Source: EX4572-165 sp964581795
Lineage (GTDB): Archaea; Thermoplasmatota; E2; DHVEG-1
Length of the DNA: 5,184 bases
Assembly (NCBI GenBank): GCA_964581795.1
Contig: CAZOPW010000087.1
Location: 1-5,184 of the forward strand
Direction: 5' to 3'
Position numbers and translations under genes: made by a program. Shown piece by piece: positions 4,956-5,184 of this stretch (its first letter is position 1; every line of letters begins with the position of its first letter). The notes under the pieces were generated by a model. It did not search any database, had not been told where the DNA came from, and saw only the letters and a program-made list of their open reading frames with translations.

Positions 4956-5184
4956 ATACTATCTATATAGTGATGAGTCCGGTCTATATAGCACCGATTC
5001 TTTTGAATTGTTTATTTTGTATTTGAAATTGTTTGATTATCAGAAGTACAAACGTATCATGTATAAACCACGTTGGAAGAAACCTAGATCGTATGTTGGC
5101 CCTAGTTTTCCGGCAACCCATGAGTCTTTTTTAAAAGCATTAGCTCAGGAGATGCGGATGTATGAGTTAGGGTATGTTTGTGAA
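4945..5184 (+). CDS. N-terminal part of an unidentified protein, cut by the window edge
   Basis: An open frame of 80 codons runs from GTG 4945 to the last base with no stop. GTG 4945 is chosen because GGAGAGGTG (4927-4935) lies at a usable distance. An in-frame GTG at 4933 is too close to that site, and a TAA at 4924-4926 closes the frame upstream. The visible product is rich in Tyr, Lys and Phe: it opens with KGKYYLYSDESGLYSTDS, continues with a helix-like FELFILYLKLFDYQKYKR, then a basic segment (YKPRWKKPRSY) and a helix (THESFLKALAQEMRMYELG). No family or catalytic motif is recognised. The basic patch could bind nucleic acid. It probably belongs to the same string, although the hairpin and T-tract just upstream may partly uncouple it. 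Confidence 0.62.
   Translation, partial: MKGKYYLYSDESGLYSTDSFELFILYLKLFDYQKYKRIMYKPRWKKPRSYVGPSFPATHESFLKALAQEMRMYELGYVCE

Overview
The window looks like the replication region of an archaeal mobile element (plasmid, integrated plasmid or virus). The main evidence is an Orc1/Cdc6-type initiator next to an AAA+ ATPase with an MCM-like 'AKS' P-loop, both in one tightly coupled gene string with short overlaps and strong GGAGG-type ribosome binding sites. Orc1/Cdc6 initiators are an archaeal hallmark. A 10-N gap shows that this is draft, probably metagenomic, assembly. I cannot name a genus from the sequence.

Layout. Positions 1-147 (+) hold the last 48 codons of a gene whose product ends in a charged coiled coil. 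Directly against its stop codon, in convergent orientation, lies an AT-rich gene for a 439-residue protein (148-1467, -) with a possible N-terminal winged helix and a C-terminal four-cysteine zinc-binding motif. It is interrupted by the gap. Only 11 bp separate its GTG start from the start of a rightward gene string.

Rightward string. A 48-aa ribbon-helix-helix regulator (1479-1625) overlaps a 37-aa ORF (1625-1738). The initiator (1753-3237) follows, then a 49-aa ORF (3255-3404), a 61-aa ORF (3401-3586) and the 418-aa helicase-like ATPase (3583-4839). Three successive junctions from 3401 onward are ATGA overlaps. The last one leads into a doubtful 39-codon ORF that coincides with an unusual element: a perfect 14-bp inverted repeat enclosing a duplicated CT block, bracketed by two identical AGGAGAGG ribosome binding sites. 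A further GTG-started ORF (4945 onward) runs off the window.

How it fits together. The RHH protein is the likely autoregulator of the string, from a promoter lying inside the 5' end of the divergent gene. The Cdc6-like protein would mark and melt the element's origin or recruit the helicase, and the MCM-like ATPase would be the replicative helicase. The small proteins between them have no recognised function, but their position suggests accessory replication roles. Both ATPases depart from their families: the initiator lacks the usual DNA-binding wing and carries about 110 extra C-terminal residues, and the helicase-like protein lacks the usual Walker B glutamate. No RNA genes, CRISPR arrays or insertion sequences were seen, and no gene-free stretch exceeds 300 bases.
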